Source: a virus. From it: a DNA stretch of 29,987 nt. Of this stretch, positions 1-7,936 are shown in pieces (positions within the stretch are counted from its first letter, which is position 1; every line of letters starts with the position of its first letter). The notes beneath the pieces were generated by a model. It had not been told where the DNA came from, did not search any database, and saw only the letters and a list, made by a program, of their open reading frames with translations. The position numbers were made by a program, and so were the translations under genes. The stretch covers positions 1 through 29,987 of IMG/VR virus record IMGVR_UViG_3300004805_000024; one strand, given 5' to 3'.

Positions 1-56
1 CTCACATTATTACTTAACCTAAATAGTAAAATTTTATTGAAATTATTTAATATATT

Positions 57-491
57 TCAAGACTTTTCAATGAAAGATGTAAAGGTATCTAATACATCAT
101 TACTTTTATCTTCGTGCCATAATACACAAGTTGCTTCTTCAGTTTGTATAAGTGGTTTATTATTTTCTCCGGTAATGCCCAATGCTTTTAATTGATTTTC
201 TTGGCATGATAATCTAGATTTATTTGCCTCCCAATATTTAGAAGTTTCAGGAACATAATTATAAGCATATATAACTAATTTAATAAAATTTTTAAACCTA
301 TACCAAGGAGTATCTTTTGGATAGGCAGGATATCTTCCAATAAATATACTACCATACACATGCGTTTTAAAATCAAAAGGGTTATAATTATTATTTTTTA
401 TGAGTTCATATACGTGATAAATTCTATGAAAAAATGTATATTGATAATTTGCACCAGTAAATGTGATTGAATTACACCAAAATTTGCTCAT
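57..491 (-). CDS. Hypothetical protein, 144 aa
   Basis: I do not recognise this protein. It is 144 residues, aromatic-rich in its first half (many Tyr, Phe and Trp), with no signal peptide, no clear membrane segment and no known catalytic motif. It is the last complete gene of the tail block on this strand, following the gp26-like gene with a gap of about 30 bases. A GATAAATA octamer (497..504) ends 5 nt before its ATG, the same arrangement as at the tail tube genes, so it is probably expressed late. By context it may be a virion or tail assembly protein, but nothing in the sequence proves that. Confidence 0.7.
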   Translation of the reverse strand: MSKFWCNSITFTGANYQYTFFHRIYHVYELIKNNNYNPFDFKTHVYGSIFIGRYPAYPKDTPWYRFKNFIKLVIYAYNYVPETSKYWEANKSRLSCQENQLKALGITGENNKPLIQTEEATCVLWHEDKSNDVLDTFTSFIEKS

Positions 492-496
492 ATTTT

Positions 497-504
497 TATT
501 TATC
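497..504 (-). promoter_or_regulatory. Late-promoter-like octamer before 57..491
   Basis: Minus-strand GATAAATA, one mismatch from TATAAATA, exactly 5 nt before the ATG at 491. Confidence 0.5.
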
Positions 505-520
505 TTTATTTTTATTTAAA

Positions 521-1447
521 TCAATTAAATTCATCAAAACCGTCTGGATTTCCTATAGTTTGTGGTATAGGAGTATCAGAATCTTTTTGCGAACTTTTCA
601 AATTACTAACAAAAATTTTAAATTCTCCCACCGTACAACTTTCTAAATATTCTCCAGACATATGAGCATTTGTAGTTAAACTATAAATATTGTTGTATAT
701 AGATTTTAAATCATCTAAAAATAAAATCTTAACAAAAAATGCTAAATTATATATATTAACATCAAATGGAATCTTATATTCAGATAATGATTCATGATTA
801 CCTAAAATATCCATTAAATCTATTTTCTGCATTATATTCAATTGTTCTTTAAGATGCTTTAGTATTTTAGTAGTCATTATAATTGGAAATTTATTAAAGA
901 TAGCATTTCTTTCTTCTATTGTTAAATTATTTCCCATTTCTATGTATACTTCTGGTATATTAATATGTTGTATGCTCTTAATAAAAATTACTCCATCTAA
1001 TTGAGCATCTATAGCATTCTCATATGAAAGTAATTCTAAAATAGTTGGCAATTTAAATTCTATTTTATAATCTCCTACATTTAAGATATTACTTTTTATA
1101 TACAAATTTTTAATAGATTCAAATATATTCAATATTTTATCAACATTTAATGAAATTTTAAATGTTTTATCATCTTTTGTAAGTGATAAATCTATACCAT
1201 TTCCCAAACTTAACATTCGTATATTTGTAAGTAAAATAAAAAAATCTATAAAATTTAATTTTTCTATCTTTTCCTTTGTTAAATTTGTATATTCTTCTAA
1301 TATCTTATTAACATTAGTAAATACAACTTTTGGTAATGGCATTTCTCCTAATAAAGATTTTAAAATTATTTTATATACATGAACAGATAATTCACTATAT
1401 TGAATATCATTACCATTTAGATTAATATTATATATAAATTTACTCAT
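521..1447 (-). CDS. Putative T4 gp26-like baseplate assembly protein
   Basis: A 308-residue protein directly downstream of two tail tube-like genes. The central part (roughly residues 125-215) and the C-terminal part (about 225-290, with FDVNIYNLAFFVKILF, a DDL..IY stretch and a closing E..TVGEF motif) recall the T4 gp26 baseplate-hub family, in which a helical region ends in a similar pattern. This is recognition by eye of a loosely conserved family. The gene starts about 25 bases after the preceding stop and has no Shine-Dalgarno sequence or late-promoter octamer, so it probably shares the transcript of the tube-like gene upstream. The last 20 residues are polar and probably disordered. Alternatives are another baseplate or tail chaperone protein. 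Confidence 0.4.
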   Translation of the reverse strand: MSKFIYNINLNGNDIQYSELSVHVYKIILKSLLGEMPLPKVVFTNVNKILEEYTNLTKEKIEKLNFIDFFILLTNIRMLSLGNGIDLSLTKDDKTFKISLNVDKILNIFESIKNLYIKSNILNVGDYKIEFKLPTILELLSYENAIDAQLDGVIFIKSIQHINIPEVYIEMGNNLTIEERNAIFNKFPIIMTTKILKHLKEQLNIMQKIDLMDILGNHESLSEYKIPFDVNIYNLAFFVKILFLDDLKSIYNNIYSLTTNAHMSGEYLESCTVGEFKIFVSNLKSSQKDSDTPIPQTIGNPDGFDEFN

Positions 1448-1473
1448 GTTATCTATTATACTGAATATAGATA

Positions 1474-2154
1474 TTAAGCATTAACATCTCCACTAGAATC
1501 GATATTGTAATAATGATATGCAAAGGTGGCAGTTCTTTTATGTGGAGCACTAACTGTATTATAATCGTAAGATTCGCTATCAACTGTTATTGGACATGCG
1601 CCAAAATATCCAACCTTTTGTCTAATAAATGGAGGAACGTCTGGTGCAGTTATTCCTAATTTATATAATGTTATGTTTGTTCTATAATTACTTGGATCGT
1701 TTGGGGGATATGCAATCATACCAAGATGTGCTGTAACTATTGTCCAAGGTCTAATAACATTTTCTACAAAACTAGTGTTAGTATCAAGAAATTCTATAGT
1801 TAAATTTGCAAAGTCATTTCTTTGCTTTCCAACCAATGATCCTATTAATCCTCCATTTTTAGTTCCTACAGTTTCTGGTACAAATCCATCACCAATAACA
1901 TTAATCGCTTGGGCAAATACACATCCAATATTACTTTGATATGCTGGAATTTTTGCTTTTGCTAATGCTTTTTGAATATTCCATTTTCCACCAGCAAATG
2001 AAGGTTCAAAATCCGCTACACTACCAATAACAGCGGGAAATCCTTCAAATACAACAATCCATTGAGCACCTTTAGGTAATGCACCCGCAGGAGTTGTTAT
2101 TACCTCTTTAAAGAAATATTCTATCTGTCCTGAAAATTCTGAAAAATTCGCCAT
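1474..2154 (-). CDS. Tail tube-like virion protein (second copy, gp19-like)
   Basis: A 226-residue protein with features of the contractile-tail tube fold: an N-terminal segment followed by the beta strand WIVVFEGFP, a conserved middle strand (TIEFLDTNTSFVENVIRPW) and the typical C-terminal strand ending TATFAYHYYNI. The same ending (TVDATLAYHYW) occurs in the neighbouring tail tube protein at 2190..2717. In T4-like phages such paralogues make the tube itself or its baseplate-proximal or terminal rings; I cannot tell which here. A perfect T4 late-promoter octamer TATAAATA (2160..2167) sits 5 nt before the ATG, so the mRNA could begin at or next to the start codon. No Shine-Dalgarno sequence is seen. 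Confidence 0.7.
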   Translation of the reverse strand: MANFSEFSGQIEYFFKEVITTPAGALPKGAQWIVVFEGFPAVIGSVADFEPSFAGGKWNIQKALAKAKIPAYQSNIGCVFAQAINVIGDGFVPETVGTKNGGLIGSLVGKQRNDFANLTIEFLDTNTSFVENVIRPWTIVTAHLGMIAYPPNDPSNYRTNITLYKLGITAPDVPPFIRQKVGYFGACPITVDSESYDYNTVSAPHKRTATFAYHYYNIDSSGDVNA

Positions 2155-2159
2155 ATTAC

Positions 2160-2167
2160 TATTTATA
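2160..2167 (-). promoter_or_regulatory. Late promoter octamer before tube-like gene
   Basis: Minus-strand TATAAATA, identical to the T4 late -10 element, exactly 5 nt before the ATG at 2154. A transcript from it would begin at or within a few bases of the start codon. Confidence 0.6.
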
Positions 2168-2189
2168 TGCGAAATTTAAAAATACAAAA

Positions 2190-2717
2190 TTATACGATAT
2201 TATATGATCTCCAATAATGATATGCAAGAGTCGCATCAACAGTTTGTATTTGTCCTGTATCCGCTATGTCAAATGTTGATTCTCCTATAGATTGAACATA
2301 CGCACCAATTAATTGATAATTTTTAATTGGTGTATTAGTTTTATCCATTAACATCAAAGATATAATAGAATCAGATCTTCCTATATTATAATCACCAGTA
2401 GTAGTTGCATCATCAAAAGTATTTAATTGTGCTTGTTCTAATACATTACGAATATTATAGGCAGCATCACATCTAAAAGTTACTTTATATCCATCAGAAC
2501 CTGGATATGTAGCAGTTCCTGGAATATTAAAATTAAGTCCCATAAATGGAGTTGCAACATTTGTAATACTTCTACCAGGTAATGCAGCAGTAGTTACATA
2601 TACAAAATCATCTTCATTCATTACAACTGGCCCTAATTGATATAGACGAAATTGAAACTTGCGAGCAAAATCTCTTTCTTGTGCTACCCTATAAAAATCT
2701 GAAATGTTTTGTGACAT
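2190..2717 (-). CDS. gp19: Tail tube protein (T4 gp19-like)
   Basis: A 175-residue protein close to T4 gp19 in size. It begins with a short helix, then FARKFQFRLYQLG, a typical first strand of the tail tube fold. ALPGRSITN, YKVTFRCDAAYNIRNVLEQ and the C-terminal TVDATLAYHYWRSYNIV match the pattern of gp19-type tubes. It should polymerise into the inner tail tube around which the gp18 sheath assembles. In T4 gp18 and gp19 are adjacent; here a homing endonuclease gene (2765..4858) separates sheath from tube. The gene has its own likely late promoter, GTTAAATA at 2724..2731, 6 nt before the ATG and downstream of the endonuclease stop, so tube expression need not depend on readthrough. Confidence 0.85.
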   Translation of the reverse strand: MSQNISDFYRVAQERDFARKFQFRLYQLGPVVMNEDDFVYVTTAALPGRSITNVATPFMGLNFNIPGTATYPGSDGYKVTFRCDAAYNIRNVLEQAQLNTFDDATTTGDYNIGRSDSIISLMLMDKTNTPIKNYQLIGAYVQSIGESTFDIADTGQIQTVDATLAYHYWRSYNIV

Positions 2718-2723
2718 ATATAT

Positions 2724-2731
2724 TATTTAAC
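2724..2731 (-). promoter_or_regulatory. Late-promoter-like octamer before tail tube gene
   Basis: On the minus strand this reads GTTAAATA, two mismatches from the T4 late -10 element TATAAATA. It lies 6 nt before the ATG at 2717. The 7917 gene has the identical octamer and spacing. Confidence 0.5.
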
Positions 2732-2764
2732 ATAAATGTACATATATTTTGACTTTTTATGAAA

Positions 2765-4858
2765 TTAAGTTAAAGGTTTATTCCATTCAAATACATAATT
2801 ACCACAATCATATACTTTAAAATATCTAGAAATTCTCATATTTTCTTCTTCAGTTTTGTTTGGATCATATTTATCTCCTAATATTTTTGCTAATTTATGT
2901 TTTTGAAAATTCATTCTATGAAATAATTTATCAGGGCATTTACTATTATGATACCAATAATTAGGTTTAGATATATGTAATAATTTAAATCCTAATTTAT
3001 TATACAGATTTCCATTGCTATATCGTTTATTCGCATAACTTATTATTTTTTCTGGATTATAATTCCTAATAAAATGCGTAAATAACTTAGAAGCACCACC
3101 AATAACAACAATTCCCTGTCTACAAGAATATCTTATAAGTTCCATTTCAGATTTCCCCCCTGTAATTTTTCTGTTACCAAAAGTCATTACTGATACTAAC
3201 ATATCATATTCATCATATAATCCAAATTTATATTTAGATTTATCCTCACCTTGCAGATGATTATGAAATAAAAATTCATTTTTAATCTTTGTATCTATTT
3301 CTTTTATTTTACATTTTCTGGCATGTATTTTACGATCATAAATACCCAATTTATTTAAAACCATTGCGCATATCAAATCTCGTGAACTTTTCCATTCATT
3401 TTCAAATATATGAATAAGTTGTATTCCAGCATCTTCACATAATTTTGTTTTATTTATATGATAATTTTTATCTATATGATTATCATTATGCCAATACAAC
3501 CCATCAAATTCTATTGCAATATTCTTTTCTGGAATATAAATATCTAATTCTAGTGGAGATATTATATTTCTATTATTCGTTATAATTTCAAACTTAGTAT
3601 TTTCTTTTAAAAATTCTACAATGTCAATTTCAGGTTTTGATATTGACATTTTACTACATTTCGGACATCGAACCGAAAAATTTGTATATCTTTCATATAT
3701 ATGTTCACAATCAGAACATTTAAATTTAATAATTCCAGTATCAATATAATATTCAAAATCTGATATTATTTTTTCGGTTCTTCCTTCCATTCTATCAACC
3801 CATATACTATAATTTTTCGTTCTTAATGTTCTTAATGTTTTTTCTTTTGAATGTTCTTGTATAAACTTTATTGAACATTGAATAGAACAAAACTCCGAAT
3901 ATCCCAAATCAAAAGTATTAAATCTGCAAATATTAGTATTACATTTTTTACATTTTGGAACATTTTCTAATCTTTTAAATAAAATAAATAATCTTTCATT
4001 ATATTTTACAGGTTTTCTATTAATAAAATCAGTATGATATATTATATTATTATACAATTGAATATCAGTCCTTAAAAAATAATCGTGAAATGAATGTGAA
4101 GTAACATCATTTATGTATTTATCAACTCCTAAAACGGTATCTTCTTTACTTAAAATATCAAACGATTCTGATAATAAAATATTACGAGTATTTCTTTTAT
4201 TTTTTTGAATACATTTAATATTTTTACAAGTAACATATCCATTTTCTATAGATTTAAATGTCAAATTATCATTGCAATACTTACAAATCGGAGGATATTG
4301 TATATTATTAATTAATTTATAGATACCTTCGCTGAAATTTTCTGAATATTTAGTAATAATAAAATTATACCAATCTGGATGTTTATATATAAAATGAACT
4401 TTTAAATCATTTATAGATCTTCCCTGTATATACTCTAAAATATCATTCTTATTAATATTTGAAATATCTGTCAATAATGCAGAATCGATCAATCCACGCT
4501 GAATTCCACTAGAATCGATGCATAATAATTTTCTAGAATTTCCTCGTCTTTTTAATAATTCAGAATCTTTACATGTGCATAATTTACTACAATATTTATT
4601 ATATGACCAATTACGATTAGCACCAAACATAGTAATTTGATTATCGCAACTTTCACATTTTGCTTTAATTTTTAAATCACAAACATAATGATATAACATT
4701 TGAGATTTATTAGTAAGTTCTAGTCGATATAAATTATTAAAGTCTATTATATCATGTTCTAAGTTTGGATATTCTTTAAAAAGGATATTTAAAAATTTTT
4801 GTTTATATAATTTTCTATATTCTAATATTTGAGATTCTGTTAATTTAATTAATTCCAT
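2765..4858 (-). CDS. Zinc-finger Vsr-like homing endonuclease
   Basis: A 697-residue free-standing endonuclease inserted between sheath and tube genes. The first 400 residues carry four Cys-pair zinc-ribbon-like modules (C68/C71 with C90/C94; C192/C195 with C211/C216; C303/C306 with C324/C328; C381/C384 with C398/C401), probably for DNA recognition. Residues about 407-490 form a Vsr-like, very-short-patch nuclease core: E410 in SKPE, E437 and D439 in LELDIYIP, then IAIEFDGLYWHN (E450, D452, H457). This pattern resembles the phage EDxHD homing endonuclease family known from fractured genes. The region from about 511 to 660 is a further conserved domain often attached to such nucleases. It is likely a selfish element homing into sheath-tube intergenic regions. 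It appears intact. It lacks a late-promoter octamer, and a strong terminator separates it from the sheath gene. Confidence 0.8.
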   Translation of the reverse strand: MELIKLTESQILEYRKLYKQKFLNILFKEYPNLEHDIIDFNNLYRLELTNKSQMLYHYVCDLKIKAKCESCDNQITMFGANRNWSYNKYCSKLCTCKDSELLKRRGNSRKLLCIDSSGIQRGLIDSALLTDISNINKNDILEYIQGRSINDLKVHFIYKHPDWYNFIITKYSENFSEGIYKLINNIQYPPICKYCNDNLTFKSIENGYVTCKNIKCIQKNKRNTRNILLSESFDILSKEDTVLGVDKYINDVTSHSFHDYFLRTDIQLYNNIIYHTDFINRKPVKYNERLFILFKRLENVPKCKKCNTNICRFNTFDLGYSEFCSIQCSIKFIQEHSKEKTLRTLRTKNYSIWVDRMEGRTEKIISDFEYYIDTGIIKFKCSDCEHIYERYTNFSVRCPKCSKMSISKPEIDIVEFLKENTKFEIITNNRNIISPLELDIYIPEKNIAIEFDGLYWHNDNHIDKNYHINKTKLCEDAGIQLIHIFENEWKSSRDLICAMVLNKLGIYDRKIHARKCKIKEIDTKIKNEFLFHNHLQGEDKSKYKFGLYDEYDMLVSVMTFGNRKITGGKSEMELIRYSCRQGIVVIGGASKLFTHFIRNYNPEKIISYANKRYSNGNLYNKLGFKLLHISKPNYWYHNSKCPDKLFHRMNFQKHKLAKILGDKYDPNKTEEENMRISRYFKVYDCGNYVFEWNKPLT

Positions 4859-4900
4859 ACTTTATAATAACAGTATATATATAAATGTCAATGTACAATA

Positions 4901-4933
4901 AAAACCGCCATATTATTTTAATATGGCGGTTTT
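4901..4933 (-). terminator. Intrinsic terminator after tail sheath gene
   Basis: Perfect 14-bp inverted repeat (AAAACCGCCATATT, loop ATTTT, then its complement) just after the sheath stop at 4948. The GC-rich core is flanked by A/T runs, and on the minus strand the hairpin is followed by a U run. Its symmetry means it could also stop plus-strand transcription. Confidence 0.9.
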
Positions 4934-4947
4934 ATCATAACTATCTA

Positions 4948-7299
4948 TTAAGCAATAAGTTCGTTAAAATTTTGACTCGTTCTTGTGGCGTAGAATGATA
5001 CAAGAATAAATTCAGCAGATCTTACAGGTTTTAAATATATGTCAACTATTAACTCATTTTCATCTATAGTAAAATTTGTATTATTTCTGGAATCGCAAAC
5101 TATTTTATAGTCATAAACTCCTTGTGTTGCTTTTGCTTTATCAAAAATTGGAGTTAAGATATTTACAACTCGTGTTCTTGTAAAGTCTGTATTTGGTTCA
5201 AAGACAAAATACTTCATTACTGCTTGAGTAGATTTTTCTAATGATAAGAACAATCTACGAACATTAACGCGATCAAATGCTGATGGTTTTTTCTGTAATG
5301 TTTTTTGTCCATATACAACATATCCATCCGCAGGGAAATATACGATAGGATTTATAGATATTGTATATAAGAAATCCCTTTGTTTTTGATTCGGATTAAA
5401 TGCAATATCAGTAATACCTTTAATAATACCTCTTGTTAAACCAGCAGGAGCAAACCAAGGATATGTAGCATAATCATTATTTGCATAAATTGCTCCTACG
5501 AATCCAGAAGCAGGACACCAGAATTGAGCATCTATATTAGAATCATACATCTTAACCCAATTACCATATGTTGCTGAATAATTATCATCAGAACTACCGT
5601 ATAATATTTGTAAAGGAGTGTAAATATTTTGAGAGAATGTATTTTTAGGATCAGCAATTACCTTTGAATCTTTACCATTGATAAAAATTTGACGAAGCGG
5701 ATCAACTATAAACATACAATCTTTTCTAGTTTGAGATACAAATCCATCAAAAATATTATATATAGTAGTCCATTTATCATAAAACCCATTATTTGCAACA
5801 TCAGTAGCATATGATGAAAGTGTATTAATATTTATATATTGCGAATCATCATAAACATTACTTGTCAGAGAATGTGATACTAATGCTGTAAGATTTGATG
5901 CAATTGTAGTTAATCCACCATCGATAATAATGTCTACTGGATAAATTTCAGGATTTTCAATTAATGTAAGAGCGCGAGTAATTTTGTCAGGAATATGTCC
6001 AACATCAGTATTATCTATCAAGGTATTTACTATAGCATATACACCATCTGCAAATAATGCTTTAGCTGCTGAACCTATAGTAACATTTACAATTGGATTA
6101 ACTGAAGTTAAATTAGTCCATGCAGTTTGTTTTGATATAGCAGGATTTACTAAAAGTTCAATATTAGAAGATCCATTATTAACAGAATCTGCCAAATAGA
6201 ATGAACGTAATACTCCACCTTGTGATGTAGAAGTTTTCTTTGTGGAATCTAATGAACCAATATAAGTTTCTGCTAATGATATTGACAATAATGGTGCTTC
6301 ATAAATTGAAGTTTTTATTTTAAATACATTTAGAATTAAACTATCATCGAAGTAAGAATCTCCAAAGTTAAATAATGGAGTAGATTCAATAGTTTCAGAA
6401 ACGCTACCACCATTACTTACAAGATTAGATCCAGATAGGCTAAATGATTGTCTAGATTTAGGTAATGTGTACCAATTATTTGAATCTCCTGATCCTGTTA
6501 AACTATAAACATAATTAACATCATTGAATACAGAAGTTGGGCCAAAATTACTATTATCAGCAAGCGATACATAATACCCTTCAGAATTTCCATTAATAGT
6601 AGTTTGTGATTTATTGATAATAACAATAGCACCATCTAAAATAGAACCATTCCATTTTGCATTAGTAATATGACTAGTTGCAGTTAATGCAGATATAGAA
6701 GTAATCGTAGTATTAAAACCACCAATCGCAGTTGTAGTAGCGGTAGTAGTAGTAGTAATATTTCCAGAAATATCAAATGTATTATAAGGAACAGTAATAG
6801 ATGAACTACCTGACGTTACAGAAAATCCAGTTGATGTACTTGTAAGATTTATTAAACTTGTAGATGTAGTTATATTACCCCATGCAAAATTGTTCTGTGT
6901 TAAATTTGCGTATTCATTAGAATTTAATTCATATTGAGAAGGCATTCCAATTTGATACCCGCCTGATCCTATAGCAGATACTAAAGGATATACTAATGCA
7001 CTATAACTATCCGTAAATCCAAATCCACTTCCTGAACCATATGGAAGGCGTGTTGTTAATAAAGTTCCGTTTGATTGAATGATTTGTTGTGCAGAATGAT
7101 AGAAATAACGTTCAGATGGAGTTGTAGGCAATCCGAAAATCTGTTCGAATTCAGTCATTGTAGTAGGATATATTACTTCATCAGTTGGTCCTTGATGAGC
7201 ATAACCAGCAAGAAAGATATTAGTCCCTTTAGTAGTAGCAGTAGTATTTGAAAGATCTATTTCGTTAATTTGTACACCTGGTGAAGAAATTGTTAACAT
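4948..7299 (-). CDS. gp18: Tail sheath protein (T4 gp18-like)
   Basis: A 783-residue contractile tail sheath protein, longer than T4 gp18 (659). The start MLTISSPGVQINEIDLSN is the usual sheath N-terminal arm, which opens with a SPGV.INE-type motif. The region up to about residue 480 is Ser/Thr/Asn-rich with many short repeats and is the variable, surface-exposed part, probably the source of the extra length. From about residue 510 onward the conserved core appears: DCMFIVDP, the APAGLTRG stretch, YVVYGQKTLQKKPSAFDRVNVRRLFLSLEKS and the C-terminal arm domain ending RTSQNFNELIA. It polymerises around the gp19 tube and contracts on infection. A GATAAATA octamer (7313..7320) lies 13 nt before the ATG, and a strong terminator follows the gene. 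Confidence 0.95.
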   Translation of the reverse strand: MLTISSPGVQINEIDLSNTTATTKGTNIFLAGYAHQGPTDEVIYPTTMTEFEQIFGLPTTPSERYFYHSAQQIIQSNGTLLTTRLPYGSGSGFGFTDSYSALVYPLVSAIGSGGYQIGMPSQYELNSNEYANLTQNNFAWGNITTSTSLINLTSTSTGFSVTSGSSSITVPYNTFDISGNITTTTTATTTAIGGFNTTITSISALTATSHITNAKWNGSILDGAIVIINKSQTTINGNSEGYYVSLADNSNFGPTSVFNDVNYVYSLTGSGDSNNWYTLPKSRQSFSLSGSNLVSNGGSVSETIESTPLFNFGDSYFDDSLILNVFKIKTSIYEAPLLSISLAETYIGSLDSTKKTSTSQGGVLRSFYLADSVNNGSSNIELLVNPAISKQTAWTNLTSVNPIVNVTIGSAAKALFADGVYAIVNTLIDNTDVGHIPDKITRALTLIENPEIYPVDIIIDGGLTTIASNLTALVSHSLTSNVYDDSQYININTLSSYATDVANNGFYDKWTTIYNIFDGFVSQTRKDCMFIVDPLRQIFINGKDSKVIADPKNTFSQNIYTPLQILYGSSDDNYSATYGNWVKMYDSNIDAQFWCPASGFVGAIYANNDYATYPWFAPAGLTRGIIKGITDIAFNPNQKQRDFLYTISINPIVYFPADGYVVYGQKTLQKKPSAFDRVNVRRLFLSLEKSTQAVMKYFVFEPNTDFTRTRVVNILTPIFDKAKATQGVYDYKIVCDSRNNTNFTIDENELIVDIYLKPVRSAEFILVSFYATRTSQNFNELIA

Positions 7300-7312
7300 A
7301 TTATTATATTAT

Positions 7313-7320
7313 TATTTATC
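7313..7320 (-). promoter_or_regulatory. Late-promoter-like octamer before sheath gene
   Basis: Minus-strand GATAAATA, one mismatch from TATAAATA, ending 13 nt before the ATG at 7299. This spacing leaves a leader of about 5-7 nt, longer than at the tube genes. Confidence 0.5.
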
Positions 7321-7341
7321 AAAACCTGATATAATAATTCT

Positions 7342-7917
7342 TTATGTTATGGTTGAGGTAGGTAATAATTCAAAATCTATCTTACTATATTGCATTGTTG
7401 TAGTCGATTCTATCCATGTTGAATCCCTATCATTGTAATTAATCCCCCCTAATCCTATAATAAATGCGTTGTGATATGTCCATTGTGCAATCTTTTGATT
7501 ATATTCATCCAATGCAAATATTGTAAAAGTAGTTTGATATTCAGGCAACGTGCTAGTTTTTACTGTTGCTGCATTACTACCATAAATACTTCCATTAGTA
7601 GTATTTAAAAGATTTAACCATTGCCATAATATATAATAATTCTTAAATGCATTATCAATAACAAAATTTACAACTAAAGGCGTGTGATTAGGTCGAGTAT
7701 AACTAGATACATTATAAACTTGTCCTGAAAATTCTACTCCTATTTGTGGAACTGTAATGTCAGGAACTAAACTACCAAAAACACTAAAAGTTAATGCATC
7801 TAAATTATCACCAATATTTAATTGTGTGCTATTACGCATAACTATAGGTAAATCTAATACCAATAAGAATTTATCTTTACTTACTCTATTTAAAATCGAT
7901 TGTTGCGACGGATTCAT
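7342..7917 (-). CDS. Tail tube-like virion protein upstream of sheath
   Basis: A 191-residue protein between TerL and sheath. It shows the strand pattern of tail tube/tube-initiator proteins: FLLVLDLPIVMR, PQIGVEFSGQVYNVSSYTRPNHTPLVVNFVIDN, then NYYILWQWLNLL and a C-terminal strand TTTMQYSKIDFELL. It is therefore a third tube-fold protein of this window. T4 has no gene at this place between 17 and 18. A GTTAAATA octamer (7924..7931) lies 6 nt before the ATG, with spacing identical to the tail tube gene, which suggests late expression. The exact role (tube, terminal ring or completion factor) is inferred only from fold pattern and location. Confidence 0.6.
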   Translation of the reverse strand: MNPSQQSILNRVSKDKFLLVLDLPIVMRNSTQLNIGDNLDALTFSVFGSLVPDITVPQIGVEFSGQVYNVSSYTRPNHTPLVVNFVIDNAFKNYYILWQWLNLLNTTNGSIYGSNAATVKTSTLPEYQTTFTIFALDEYNQKIAQWTYHNAFIIGLGGINYNDRDSTWIESTTTMQYSKIDFELLPTSTIT

Positions 7918-7923
7918 TTATAT

Positions 7924-7931
7924 TATTTAAC
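7924..7931 (-). promoter_or_regulatory. Late-promoter-like octamer before 7342..7917
   Basis: Minus-strand GTTAAATA, 6 nt before the ATG at 7917, the same octamer and spacing as at the tail tube gene. It lies between the TerL stop and this gene's start. Confidence 0.5.
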
Positions 7932-7936
7932 AGAAA

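Noticed and set aside
1-56. Start of another minus-strand gene at the left edge
   Set aside because: An ATG at 5..7 is followed at once by TGA, and a GTG at 3..5 has too little sequence to judge.
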